Shown one piece after another: positions 13,496 through 21,166 of a stretch of DNA of 64,000 nucleotides. A program made the translations under genes and the position numbers. The notes under the pieces were generated by a model. That model did no database searches. It was not told where the DNA came from and saw nothing but the letters and a program-made list of their open reading frames with translations. How positions within the stretch are numbered: position 1 is the stretch's first letter; each line of letters begins with the position of its first letter. The stretch comes from Pseudomonadota bacterium. Its GTDB lineage: Bacteria; Pseudomonadota; Gammaproteobacteria; Steroidobacterales; Steroidobacteraceae. Where the stretch lies: contig JAFEDR010000010.1 in the NCBI GenBank assembly GCA_018241525.1, positions 310,001 to 374,000 of the forward strand. The letters are read 5' to 3'.

Positions 13496-15111
13496 AGGCC
13501 GCGATCTACGCTCGCGTTTCGAAGGACGAGCTGAAGACTTCCAAGTCGTGCGACCAGCAGCTCGAGGACTGTCGCGACAGAATTGCGTCGCTTAAATGGG
13601 AAGTGGTCGCCGAGTTTCGCGACGACGGCATTACAGGCAACGACGACGAGCGACCGGCGTTCAACGCAATGCTTGAGGCGGCGGCCGAAGGCCAATTCGA
13701 CGTGCTCATGATTTGGGACACCGACCGCCTGTCGCGTGCCCCGGGCGGCGTGCCGCGCACTATCGCGCAACTCATGTACTGGGGCGTTCGCGTCATGGAC
13801 TTTGGCGGGTACGACACCGAGTCCGACGACACCGGCATGATGGCCGCAGTCAAAGGCGGGCTGGCCGCCGCGGAGCGCAAGAAGATCAGCGCGCGTACCA
13901 AGCGCGGCCGCCGGAAGCTGTTCGAGCAAGGGCTTTCCATCGGAGGGCGCACCTACGGTTACAGGCGTGTCGTGCTGGCGCCCGGCGACCCCGGGTACAA
14001 CCCGGAACGAAAGCACGCCCGCCGCGAGGTCAAGGAGGACGAGGCTGCCATCGTGCGCGAGATCTTTGCGTGGCGCGGCGAGGGCCGTAGCTGCCGCGAG
14101 ATCGCCAGCCGGCTCAACGAGCGCGGCGTGCTGCCGCCGGGCGCGTCGTGGAACGGCTCGACGCGTCGGCCCACGAAATGGAAGGCCAGCGGAGTGCGCG
14201 TGATCCTGCGGAATCCGACGTACAAGGGCTGGCCGACCATGAATCGCATGGATCGCACCCCGCCGCCCGGTAGCAAGAAGAAGAGCAATCGGCGCATTCA
14301 CAAGGACCACTGGCGTCCGCGCCACGACCCTTCGCTTCAGATCGTGGACCCCACCTTGTGGGACCGCGTCGATGCCATGTTCTCCACGAACGAGAAGATG
14401 TCGAAGATCGCCAGGATGGGGCGCGGCCCCAAGTTCGCGCTCTCCGGCATCATCGCCTGCACCTGCGGCGCGCGGTACGTGATCAGCGGCAAGCACGACT
14501 ACCGCTGCGCCTCGTACAGCAACGGCGGGGCTGCCGCCTGCCCGAACGGCGCCCGCTTCTACCGCGAGGACATCGAGGAGCAGGTGTTCGGCGTCTTCGA
14601 CCGGCTGGTACTCACGAAGGACCACGTCGTCGAGGCGCGCAAGATCGCCGAGCGCATCGTCCGCGAGGAACTGGCCCGTCGCGCGTCGGCGCCCAAGCGG
14701 GTACCGGCGGCGGTGGCCGAGATCGACCGCGAGCTGGCGGAGCTGCGCGAGATGCTTCGGGCGGGCAAGGTGCGGGCCGAGATGCTAAAGCCCGCCTTGG
14801 ACGCCGCCGAGGCGCGCCGGGCCGAGCTGCTGGCGTCGCTAGACAGCCGGGGCGACGCCAACGTGCGCAAGCTGGCCGTGGCCATCCCGGAGGCGGCAGA
14901 GCGGCTGGCGGGGCTGCTGCGGGGTATGCGCAAGGGCCGCGACCCGCGCCCGGTACGGGACGCGCTGCGGCGCTACCTGCCCGACGGGCGCATCGTGCTG
15001 GCGCCCAGCCACGACGGCACCCGGCTGGAGGGCGAAATGGTCATCGACCGCAGGGCCTATCTGCTGGAGATTGCCGCCGCAAATAAGATTGGCGCCCCGA
15101 ACAGGAGTTGA
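13492..15111 (+). CDS. Large serine recombinase (integrase of the island)
   Basis: A 539-residue site-specific recombinase. Residues 1-150 are the resolvase catalytic domain: MKAAIYARVSKDE with the nucleophile Ser 10, MIWDTDRLSR, and KKISARTKRGRRKLFEQG before the long helix. Then come the recombinase domain (AIVREIFAWRGEGRSCREIASRLNERGV, about 185-210, and RNPTYKG), a zinc ribbon (IACTCGARYVISGKHDYRC, later C at AAACPNG), a coiled coil (about 400-450) and a C-terminal tail. Its last codons lie inside the attachment repeat and the tRNA-Arg gene, so the final residues (APNRS) are fixed by the host sequence. In the excised circle the frame would run 24 further codons into the left end. Confidence 0.93.
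   Translation: MKAAIYARVSKDELKTSKSCDQQLEDCRDRIASLKWEVVAEFRDDGITGNDDERPAFNAMLEAAAEGQFDVLMIWDTDRLSRAPGGVPRTIAQLMYWGVRVMDFGGYDTESDDTGMMAAVKGGLAAAERKKISARTKRGRRKLFEQGLSIGGRTYGYRRVVLAPGDPGYNPERKHARREVKEDEAAIVREIFAWRGEGRSCREIASRLNERGVLPPGASWNGSTRRPTKWKASGVRVILRNPTYKGWPTMNRMDRTPPPGSKKKSNRRIHKDHWRPRHDPSLQIVDPTLWDRVDAMFSTNEKMSKIARMGRGPKFALSGIIACTCGARYVISGKHDYRCASYSNGGAAACPNGARFYREDIEEQVFGVFDRLVLTKDHVVEARKIAERIVREELARRASAPKRVPAAVAEIDRELAELREMLRAGKVRAEMLKPALDAAEARRAELLASLDSRGDANVRKLAVAIPEAAERLAGLLRGMRKGRDPRPVRDALRRYLPDGRIVLAPSHDGTRLEGEMVIDRRAYLLEIAAANKIGAPNRS
15088..15102 (+). repeat. Right attachment repeat within tRNA-Arg
   Basis: Exact copy of 4637-4651 (ATTGGCGCCCCGAAC). It covers the CCA end, discriminator and acceptor 3' strand of the tRNA-Arg on the minus strand, so the tRNA stays intact at this side. 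It is also in frame inside the recombinase gene. Confidence 0.88.
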
Positions 15112-15166
15112 ACCTGTGACCTCGCCCTTAGGAGGGGCGCGCTCTATCCAACTGAGCTACCGGGGC
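15090..15166 (-). tRNA. tRNA-Arg(CCT)
   Basis: Minus-strand cloverleaf: acceptor GCCCCGG/TCGGGGC, D arm GCTC...GAGC, anticodon stem CGCCC/GGGCG with loop CTCCTAA (anticodon CCT, codon AGG), T arm ACAGG-TTCAACT-CCTGT, discriminator G and encoded CCA. Its 3' end is the integration site of the island; the recombinase stop codon lies within it. Confidence 0.95.
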
Positions 15167-15284
15167 GACGCGCGCATCGTAGCCGGTCGGCCGGCTGCGC
15201 TGAAGCGGGCGCGGTCACGGCCGCCGCGAGCCCGGGCCGCGGCGCCGGAGGCGCCTAGCGCGTTGATTCTGGTGGGAAAGGAAG

Positions 15285-15360
<76 letters not shown>

Positions 15361-15455
15361 ACGCGAGGGCGCGCATGATAGCACCCGCGGGCCGAGGCGC
15401 AACCGCACCGCCGAGGCGCCCGCAGGGCGACGAGCCGCCCGACCCGGGAGCCACG

Positions 15456-15935
15456 ATGAGCCTGTCGATCCGCCCTGCCCGCGCCACCGACCTCGAGTTC
15501 CTGGTCGACGGCAACGCCCGGATGGCGATCGAGACCGAGGGGCGGGAGCTCGACCGCGAGCTGCTGTCCGAGGGCGTGGCCGCGATCTTCGGCGACCCGT
15601 CGAGGGGCACGTATTACATCGCCGACGATGGCGAGGAGCCGATCGGCCAGCTGCTCGTGACGCGCGAGTGGAGCGACTGGCGCGCCGGCTGGTTCTGGTG
15701 GCTGATGTCGGTGTACGTCGTGCCCGAGGCCCGTGGCCGCGGCGTGTTCGCGCGCCTCTACGAGCACGTGCTCGACGAGGCGCGCCGCGACCCGGAGGTC
15801 TGCGGGCTGCGCCTCTACGTGGATCGCGCGAACGAGCGCGCGATCGCCGTCTACCAGCGCCTCGGCATGGCCGACGCCGGCTATCGCGTCTTCGAGGAGG
15901 ACTTCCGCCTCGGCGCGCGCCGCCTCGAGGACTAG
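15456..15935 (+). CDS. GNAT family N-acetyltransferase
   Basis: A 159-residue acetyl-CoA-dependent acetyltransferase. It has the GNAT core: SLSIRPARATDLEFLV at the N-terminus, the beta-4 strand MSVYVVPEARGRGVFARLYEHVL with the acetyl-CoA pyrophosphate loop (R/Q-x-x-G-x-G/A, here ARGRGVF) and ERAIAVYQRLGMADAGYRVFEEDF at the end. ATG 15456 has GGGAG just upstream; an earlier ATG gives a Pro-rich extension without fold. The substrate cannot be told from sequence. It converges with the phosphatase gene, overlapping it by four bases. Confidence 0.88.
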   Translation: MSLSIRPARATDLEFLVDGNARMAIETEGRELDRELLSEGVAAIFGDPSRGTYYIADDGEEPIGQLLVTREWSDWRAGWFWWLMSVYVVPEARGRGVFARLYEHVLDEARRDPEVCGLRLYVDRANERAIAVYQRLGMADAGYRVFEEDFRLGARRLED

Positions 15936-16495
15936 GGCAAGGCGAGCTCGAGCACGGTCGGCCGGCTGAAGCGCGGGATCGCGACCACGAAGGCCTGCCC
16001 GTAGCCGACCTCGCCGATCGCGGGCACGTCGCCGCCCTTGGCGAGGGCCGCGACGATGTCGCCGACCGTGTCGCTGTGCGCGATCACGAGCACGCGCCGG
16101 CCGCGGTACTCGCCGAGGATCCGCGCGCGCAGTCCCGCGATGTCGTCGTCCTTGACCTCGATCACCGGCACGCCGAGCTTGGCGACCAGCGGCGCGGCGG
16201 TCGCGCCGGTGCGCCGCCACTGGGTCACGAACACCGCGTCGATCGCGAGGCCGTGGCGGCCGGCGCCGAGGATCCCGGCGAGGCGCGCGGCGCGCTCGAC
16301 CCCGGCCGGCGCGAGCGGCGGATCGGGAATCGCGTCGGCGGTCTTCTCGGCGTGGCGCGTCACGACCACGAGCGTCGTCGAGTCGGCGAGCACCGCCCAG
16401 CCGGCGACGCCAACGGCGATCAGCGCCGCCAAGCCGAGCAGCCAGACCGGCGCGAGGAACGGCCGGCGCCGCAGGCTCGCGTATTCTTTGCGCAT
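15932..16495 (-). CDS. Membrane-anchored histidine phosphatase family protein (SixA/PhoE-like)
   Basis: A 187-residue protein with one N-terminal transmembrane anchor (PVWLLGLAALIAVGVAGWAVL, about 15-37) and a histidine phosphatase domain. The catalytic motif is VVVTRHAEKTADA (RHG variant RHAEK), followed by LAPAGVERAARLAGIL and the second His in VIAHSDTVGDIVA. The RHAEK form and short size suggest a SixA-like phosphatase exposed to the periplasm. ATG 16495 is used; it overlaps the ATG proposed for the divergent gene by two bases. Confidence 0.78.
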   Translation of the reverse strand: MRKEYASLRRRPFLAPVWLLGLAALIAVGVAGWAVLADSTTLVVVTRHAEKTADAIPDPPLAPAGVERAARLAGILGAGRHGLAIDAVFVTQWRRTGATAAPLVAKLGVPVIEVKDDDIAGLRARILGEYRGRRVLVIAHSDTVGDIVAALAKGGDVPAIGEVGYGQAFVVAIPRFSRPTVLELALP

Positions 16496-17108
16496 GGGTT
16501 CGATCATAGCCCAACCCCCGCGGCAGGCCCGCGCCACCGCCGTGCTCGTGCTCGCGGCTGGCGCCAGCCGCCGCCTCGGCCGGCCGAAGCAGCTCGTCTG
16601 CCTCGATGGCGTACCCCTGGTGCGGCGCGCGCTCGGCACCGCACTCGCGCTCCGGCCGCGCTGGGCCGGCGTCGTGGTCGGCGCCTACGCCGCGCGCGTC
16701 GCGGCGGCGGCCCGCGGCGCGGGCGCCTCGATCGTGCCGGCGCGGCGCTGGCGCGAGGGCCTCGCCGCCTCGCTCGCCGCCGGCGTGCGCGCAGCCCCCG
16801 GCGATGCGCGCTGGCTGCTCGTGCTGCTGGTCGACCAGTGGCGCGTGGGTCCCGCCGACTGCGCGAGGCTGCTCGTCCGGGCCGGCCGGCGGCCGGTGGC
16901 GGCGAGCTACGCCGGACGGCTCGGCGTGCCGGCGCTCTGGCCGCGCAGCGCCTGGCCGGCGCTCGCGCGGCTCCGCGGCGATCGCGGTGCGCAGGCACTG
17001 CTGCAGCGAACCGCCCTCCCGGTGCCGATGCCGCGCGCCGCAGCCGACCTCGACACGCCCGCCGACCTCGCGACGCTGCGCGCGGCACCGCGGCGACCGC
17101 CGCCATGA
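16494..17108 (+). CDS. MobA-like NTP transferase (MocA-type)
   Basis: A 204-residue nucleotidyltransferase. The N-terminal signature LVLAAGASRRLGRPKQLVCLDG is the nucleotide-binding loop of the MobA/MocA family, and LLVLLVDQWRVGPADCARLL is in the place of the metal-binding LVDQP motif, with Trp replacing Pro. DLDTPADLATLR closes the family pattern. Members transfer CMP or GMP to molybdopterin or other cofactors. The start is uncertain: ATG 16494 overlaps the divergent start codon, and a GTG closer to LVLAAG is possible. No other molybdenum-cofactor genes are near, so the true substrate is open. Its stop overlaps the next ATG. Confidence 0.78.
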   Translation: MGSIIAQPPRQARATAVLVLAAGASRRLGRPKQLVCLDGVPLVRRALGTALALRPRWAGVVVGAYAARVAAAARGAGASIVPARRWREGLAASLAAGVRAAPGDARWLLVLLVDQWRVGPADCARLLVRAGRRPVAASYAGRLGVPALWPRSAWPALARLRGDRGAQALLQRTALPVPMPRAAADLDTPADLATLRAAPRRPPP

Positions 17109-19009
17109 GGCACCGCTACCGCCTCGCGCTCGCCGCCGGGCTCGCACTCCTCGCGCTCCTCGGCGTGGGGCCGGCGCGGCTCGGCGCCGAGGCGGCGGCG
17201 ACGCCGCCCGAGGTGCCGGCCGAGGAGCGCTGGTACGCCACGCGCATCGCGGGCCATCTCGTGGGCTACGTCCACGAGACCGTCGCGACGGCGGCGGACG
17301 GCGCGGTCACCTCGACCCTCGAGTCGAGCCTCGAGCTCAGCCGCCTCGGTGCGCGCGTCTCGATCGGGGAGCTCGACGTCGAGCACGAGGACCGCGACGG
17401 CCACCTGCGGAACCTGCGCAGCGAGACGCGCGCCTCGCGCGAGACCACGGTGCTCGAGGCCGTCGTCCGCGACGGCGTCGTCGAGCTCGACACCGAGGCC
17501 GGCGGACGCCGCTACCACGAGGCGCGCCCGGAGACCCGCGCGTTGCTCGGCCCCGAAGGCGTGCGCCGGCGCACCGCCCTCGCGCTCGCGCAGGGCGAGC
17601 CGGGCTTCCGGTACGCGACTTTCGTCGCCGAGCTCGGCGCAGTGTCGGACGTCGAGCGTCGCGTGCTGGGGCCCGATCCGGGCGCACCGGCCGCTCAGCC
17701 GCGCTTCCTGGTCGAGGAGCGCCTCGCCGCCCTGCCCGGCCCCGGACGGCTCGTCGTCGACAGCGACGGTCGCGTGCTGCGCGAGACGCAGGCCGGACCC
17801 TTCGGCGAGATCGAGCTCGCGGCCGCCGACGCCTCGGTGCGCGAGGCGGTCGGCCGCGAGCCCGAGTCGGGGGTGCTGTACGCCGGCTCGCTGGTGCACG
17901 CGAACATCCGCCTGCCCGATCCCCGCGGCCTCGACGGGCTGCGACTGCGCCTGACGTTGCGCGACCCGTCGGCGGGCTTCCCGGTGCTCGAGGGACCCGG
18001 CCAGCGGATCGTCGAGGCGGCGCCCGACCACGTGGTGGTCGAGATCACCCGGGTGGCGGCGCCAGCACCGCGGGCGGACCTCGCGCGCGGGGTCGCGAGA
18101 CGCGAGGTTGCGCCGAACATGATCCTGCAGTCGGACGATCCCGCCGTGCAGGAGGTCGCGCGCTCGCTGCGCGACCCGCGCCTCGGGCCCTACGCGCAGG
18201 CGCGTCGGCTGCAGGACTGGGTGTCGACGCAACTGCGCTTCGAGCCCGGGCTCGCGATCGTGCCGGCCTCGGAGGCGGTGCGCGACCGGCGCGGCAGCTG
18301 CGTCGCCTACGCGGTGCTGCTCGCCTCGCTCGCACGCGCGCTCGACATCCCGGCGCGCGTGGTGCTCGGCTACGTGTACGTCGCCGGCGTCTTCGGCGGC
18401 CACGCCTGGGTCGAGGTCCGCGCGGGCGACCGCTGGATTCCGCTCGACGCCGCCGTTCCGCGCGCAGGCCCCGCGGACGCCGCACGGCTCGCGATCGTCC
18501 GGCACCAGGGCGAGCAGGGCGGCGCGAGCGGCGCCGCAGAACTCGCCCGCGTGTTCGGCAATGAGTCGATCCGCGTCGAGGCCTACCGGCGGGCAGGCAC
18601 CTGGACCCGTGTGGCGCCCGAGGCGCCGCCCTACCGGCTCGAGGCCGATCGCTACGAGAACCCCTGGCTCGGCGTCACGGTCGTGAGGCCGCCGGGCTTC
18701 ACGTTCGGATCGGCCGATGCCGTGTACCCGGATCCGACGGTCATCACGCTCGAGTCCGCCTCAGGGGATGTACTGGCGCTGCGCCAGGTGTCGGTGCCGC
18801 CGGTGGGCTGGCGCGCCGGCGCCACGCTCGCAGGCCTCGGTGCCGCCGAGGCGGTGACGGTCGGCAGCGCGCCGGCGCTGCTCGCGCGCCGCACCGACCG
18901 CGCACGGCTCGAGCGACGCCACGGCTCCGAGCTCTGGTTGATCGAGGCGACCGGCACCCAGGCGGTGGCGGCCTTGCCGGCGGTCCTCGCCCAGTGGCGG
19001 CTGCCGTGA
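17105..19009 (+). CDS. Exported transglutaminase-like domain protein
   Basis: A 634-residue protein with an N-terminal signal peptide (RLALAAGLALLALLGVGPARLG). Residues about 340-480 hold a transglutaminase/cysteine-protease core with the triad Cys in DRRGSCVAYAVLLASLARAL, His in GGHAWVEVRAGD and Asp in WIPLDAAV. The regions before it are beta-rich and Glu/Arg-rich and not recognised. Family members act as periplasmic proteases or peptide cross-linkers; the substrate is unknown. ATG 17105 overlaps the stop of the nucleotidyltransferase, so both are one transcript. Confidence 0.82.
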   Translation: MRHRYRLALAAGLALLALLGVGPARLGAEAAATPPEVPAEERWYATRIAGHLVGYVHETVATAADGAVTSTLESSLELSRLGARVSIGELDVEHEDRDGHLRNLRSETRASRETTVLEAVVRDGVVELDTEAGGRRYHEARPETRALLGPEGVRRRTALALAQGEPGFRYATFVAELGAVSDVERRVLGPDPGAPAAQPRFLVEERLAALPGPGRLVVDSDGRVLRETQAGPFGEIELAAADASVREAVGREPESGVLYAGSLVHANIRLPDPRGLDGLRLRLTLRDPSAGFPVLEGPGQRIVEAAPDHVVVEITRVAAPAPRADLARGVARREVAPNMILQSDDPAVQEVARSLRDPRLGPYAQARRLQDWVSTQLRFEPGLAIVPASEAVRDRRGSCVAYAVLLASLARALDIPARVVLGYVYVAGVFGGHAWVEVRAGDRWIPLDAAVPRAGPADAARLAIVRHQGEQGGASGAAELARVFGNESIRVEAYRRAGTWTRVAPEAPPYRLEADRYENPWLGVTVVRPPGFTFGSADAVYPDPTVITLESASGDVLALRQVSVPPVGWRAGATLAGLGAAEAVTVGSAPALLARRTDRARLERRHGSELWLIEATGTQAVAALPAVLAQWRLP

Positions 19010-19033
19010 GCGCTGACCCGGCCGGCGAATCTC

Positions 19034-19116
19034 TTCAGAATCTACTTGAGGTTCTGAAATTTAATCAATTAAAACCAACGATTTAGTGTTTGTATCTCGT
19101 GTCCTTTCGATACAAA
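19034..19116. terminator. Two AT-rich hairpins between convergent genes
   Basis: TTCAGAA/TTCTGAA (19034-19040 and 19052-19058) and TTTGTATC/GATACAAA (19089-19096 and 19109-19116) form two short stems in an unusually AT-rich 120-base gap between the transglutaminase gene and the minus-strand acetyltransferase. Their place suggests a two-way terminator. The local base composition differs sharply from the rest of the window. Confidence 0.5.
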
Positions 19117-19130
19117 AGACGCCGCCAGGC

Positions 19131-19766
19131 TCAGGCTCCGACCTCGAGCACCATGCGCCGATGGCCGGGCACTTTGCGCTGGCCAGCGCCGAGCGCGACA
19201 GCCCGCTCCGCGACGACCCGGAAGCCGAGCCGCTCGTAGAGCGCCTGAGCCCGCGGGTTCGTCAGCGCGACGTCGAGCGAGGCGCGGCGGTGACGGTCCG
19301 GGGTCGCTCGGGCGAGCAAGTGCCGGACGAGCGCGGCGCCGATGCCCGTGCCGCGCAGCTCCGGTCGGACGCCCAGGTGCGCGACATAGAGCTCGCCGTC
19401 CGCGGGCGGGCGGATCACTCGTTCGACGGCAAGGCCGCGCCCGATCACGGCCGCCCCGCGCAGGAGTCCATAGCCGCCGAGGATCTGCCGGGTCGCCGCG
19501 CGCATGAACGCGAAGGTGCTGGCCGCATCCCACGCCGCGCCGGCGGCGACGACCGTACCGTCGCGCACGCCGACGACGTGGTTGCGCCAGCCGAACTCGC
19601 CCGCCCCGTCCCGGAACGCCGCCGCGAGGAAATGGAGCGACTGGACGGCCTCGCGCGGCGCGAAGACGTAGTCGAACGTCGCCGGACCCGAGCTGTGGAT
19701 CAGCGGCACGGCCGCGTCGACGTCAGCGGCGGTCGCCGGGCGGAACTCGAGGGCGCTCGTGGGCAT
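19131..19766 (-). CDS. GNAT family N-acetyltransferase
   Basis: A 211-residue acetyltransferase. The acetyl-CoA site is VAHLGVRPELRGTGIGAALVRHLLARA (about 130-157), followed by LDVALTNPRAQALYERLGFRVVAE, the usual final helix and strand. The N-terminal FRPATAADVDAAVPLIHSSGPATFDYVF is like the RimI/acetyltransferase_1 group of larger GNATs. ATG 19766 gives the fold a normal N-terminus. It is divergent from the aminopeptidase gene. Substrate unknown. Confidence 0.88.
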   Translation of the reverse strand: MPTSALEFRPATAADVDAAVPLIHSSGPATFDYVFAPREAVQSLHFLAAAFRDGAGEFGWRNHVVGVRDGTVVAAGAAWDAASTFAFMRAATRQILGGYGLLRGAAVIGRGLAVERVIRPPADGELYVAHLGVRPELRGTGIGAALVRHLLARATPDRHRRASLDVALTNPRAQALYERLGFRVVAERAVALGAGQRKVPGHRRMVLEVGA

Positions 19767-19884
19767 GCGGGGCTCCGGATCGGGACGCGTACGGTAGCGC
19801 ATCGGCGTGCCGGGGCCGTCCGTCGCTTGCCGCGCCGTTTCGGCGCGTCGTAGTCTCGCCGCCGGCCCACCGGGGAGATCCGCG

Positions 19885-21159
19885 ATGCTGACCGCACTGC
19901 TCTTGGGCGCCGCCGTCGGCGCCGGCTTCGAGCACCCTTCGCCCTCGCCGCCCGCCGAGCTGCCGGCCGAGGTATACGCGGCGCGCCGTGGCCGCGTGCT
20001 CGCCGAGATCGGCGGCTGCGTCGCGGTCCTCTCGGCGCAGGGCGAGGTGCGCGGCCTCACCGAGGACTACCGGCAGGACGCGGACTTCTACTGGCTGACC
20101 GGCGTCAACGAGCCCGGCGCGCACCTCGTGCTGCAGCCGAAGTCGCCTTACCGCAAGACGACGCTGTTCCTGAAGCCGCGCGACCCAGAGGCCGAGCGCT
20201 GGACCGGGCCGCGCGAGCCGATCTCGCCTGACCTCGTCGCGCGCTACGGCGTCGACCGCGTGCTGCGCGGCTCGCCGGAGGGCGTGCTCGCCGCGGCGGG
20301 GCTCCACCACGACTGCGTCGCGGTGATCGCGCCGCCCGCGCTCGGCAAGGACGAGCGCGGCGACGCGGAGCTCGCGACCCGGCTGGCGGGCCGCCTCGGG
20401 CTCAAGGTCGTGATGAAGCGCGGCCTGCTGGCGGACCTGCGCGCCGCGCACTCGGCACCCGAGATCGAGCGGCTCGAGCGCGCGCTCGCGATCACGCTCG
20501 AGGGGCACCACGCGGTCGCGCGGGCAACCGTGGCGGGCGTCTCGGAGCGCGACGTGCAGACGCAGCTCGAGTACGCGTTCTACGCGCACGGCGCAACCGG
20601 GCTGTCGTATGCCTCGGTGGTCGGCAGCGGGCCGAACGGCGCGGTGCTGCACTGGGACCAGAACACGCGGCTGCTGCGGGACGGCGACCTGGTCGTCGTC
20701 GACGCGGCGGCGGAGTACGGCCGCTACGCGGCCGACATCACCCGCACCTACCCGGTGTCCGGCCGCTTCACGCCCGAGCAGGCCAAGGTCTACCGCGCGG
20801 TCTACCAGGCGCAGGAGGACATCCTGGCCGCGATCCGTCCGGGGGTCTCGATGGCGGACCTGCAGCACGTCGCGGAGGACTCGCTGCGCAAGGCCGGCTA
20901 CCTCGCGGACTTCATCCACGGCTTCGGCCACTTCGTCGGCCTCGACGTGCACGACGCCGGCGACTACGAGCGGCCGCTGCCGGTCGGTGCGGTGTTCACG
21001 GTCGAGCCCGGCGTCTACCTGCCGGCGCAGGGCTTCGGGGTGCGCATCGAGGACGAGGTGCTGGTCACCGACAAGGGCGCGAAGCTGCTGAGCGGCGCGC
21101 TGCCGCGCCGGCTCGAGGACGTCGAGGCGTGGGTCGCGCGCGAGCGCGCCGCCCGCTGA
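19885..21159 (+). CDS. Exported Xaa-Pro aminopeptidase-like metallopeptidase (M24)
   Basis: A 425-residue M24 peptidase that removes N-terminal residues before proline. The aminopeptidase P N-domain (about 25-165, with DFYWLTGVNEPGAHLVL) is followed by the pita-bread catalytic domain. The five metal ligands are recognisable: VVVDAAAEYGRYAADITRTYPV (two Asp), HGFGHFVGLDVHD (His), FTVEPGVYLP (Glu) and GVRIEDEVLVT (Glu). The start MLTALLLGAAVGAGFEHP looks like a short signal peptide, so a periplasmic location is likely, unlike the cytoplasmic PepP. ATG 19885 has GGGGAG upstream. Confidence 0.9.
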   Translation: MLTALLLGAAVGAGFEHPSPSPPAELPAEVYAARRGRVLAEIGGCVAVLSAQGEVRGLTEDYRQDADFYWLTGVNEPGAHLVLQPKSPYRKTTLFLKPRDPEAERWTGPREPISPDLVARYGVDRVLRGSPEGVLAAAGLHHDCVAVIAPPALGKDERGDAELATRLAGRLGLKVVMKRGLLADLRAAHSAPEIERLERALAITLEGHHAVARATVAGVSERDVQTQLEYAFYAHGATGLSYASVVGSGPNGAVLHWDQNTRLLRDGDLVVVDAAAEYGRYAADITRTYPVSGRFTPEQAKVYRAVYQAQEDILAAIRPGVSMADLQHVAEDSLRKAGYLADFIHGFGHFVGLDVHDAGDYERPLPVGAVFTVEPGVYLPAQGFGVRIEDEVLVTDKGAKLLSGALPRRLEDVEAWVARERAAR

Positions 21160-21166
21160 GGCCCGC

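Larger units (their letters stand above)
4637..15102. mobile_element. Integrated island with serine recombinase, replication protein and terminase; no virion genes
   Basis: The interval is framed by a 15-base direct repeat identical to the 3' end of tRNA-Arg(CCT); unit length with one repeat copy is 10,451 bases. Contents in order: odd tRNA-like gene, two minus-strand genes, an excisionase-like regulator, two small genes, a Toprim-like/AAA replication protein, an array of AACCGCTA repeats, small and large terminase, three small genes, a Rap1a/Tai-like secreted protein, a small DNA-binding protein and a large serine recombinase next to the right end. Many starts overlap the previous stop (ATGA or GTGA), a sign of an intact, compact unit. 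No capsid, portal, protease, tail or lysis gene is seen, which fits a phage satellite better than a prophage, although a decayed prophage remains possible. Confidence 0.85.

Noticed and set aside
4637..15102. A complete prophage
   Set aside because: No portal, capsid, tail, holin or lysin gene is found in the 10.45 kb; only terminase and replication genes are phage-like.
16493..16496. Overlapping divergent start codons as a special regulatory device
   Set aside because: The start of the nucleotidyltransferase is uncertain, and a slightly later start would remove the overlap.
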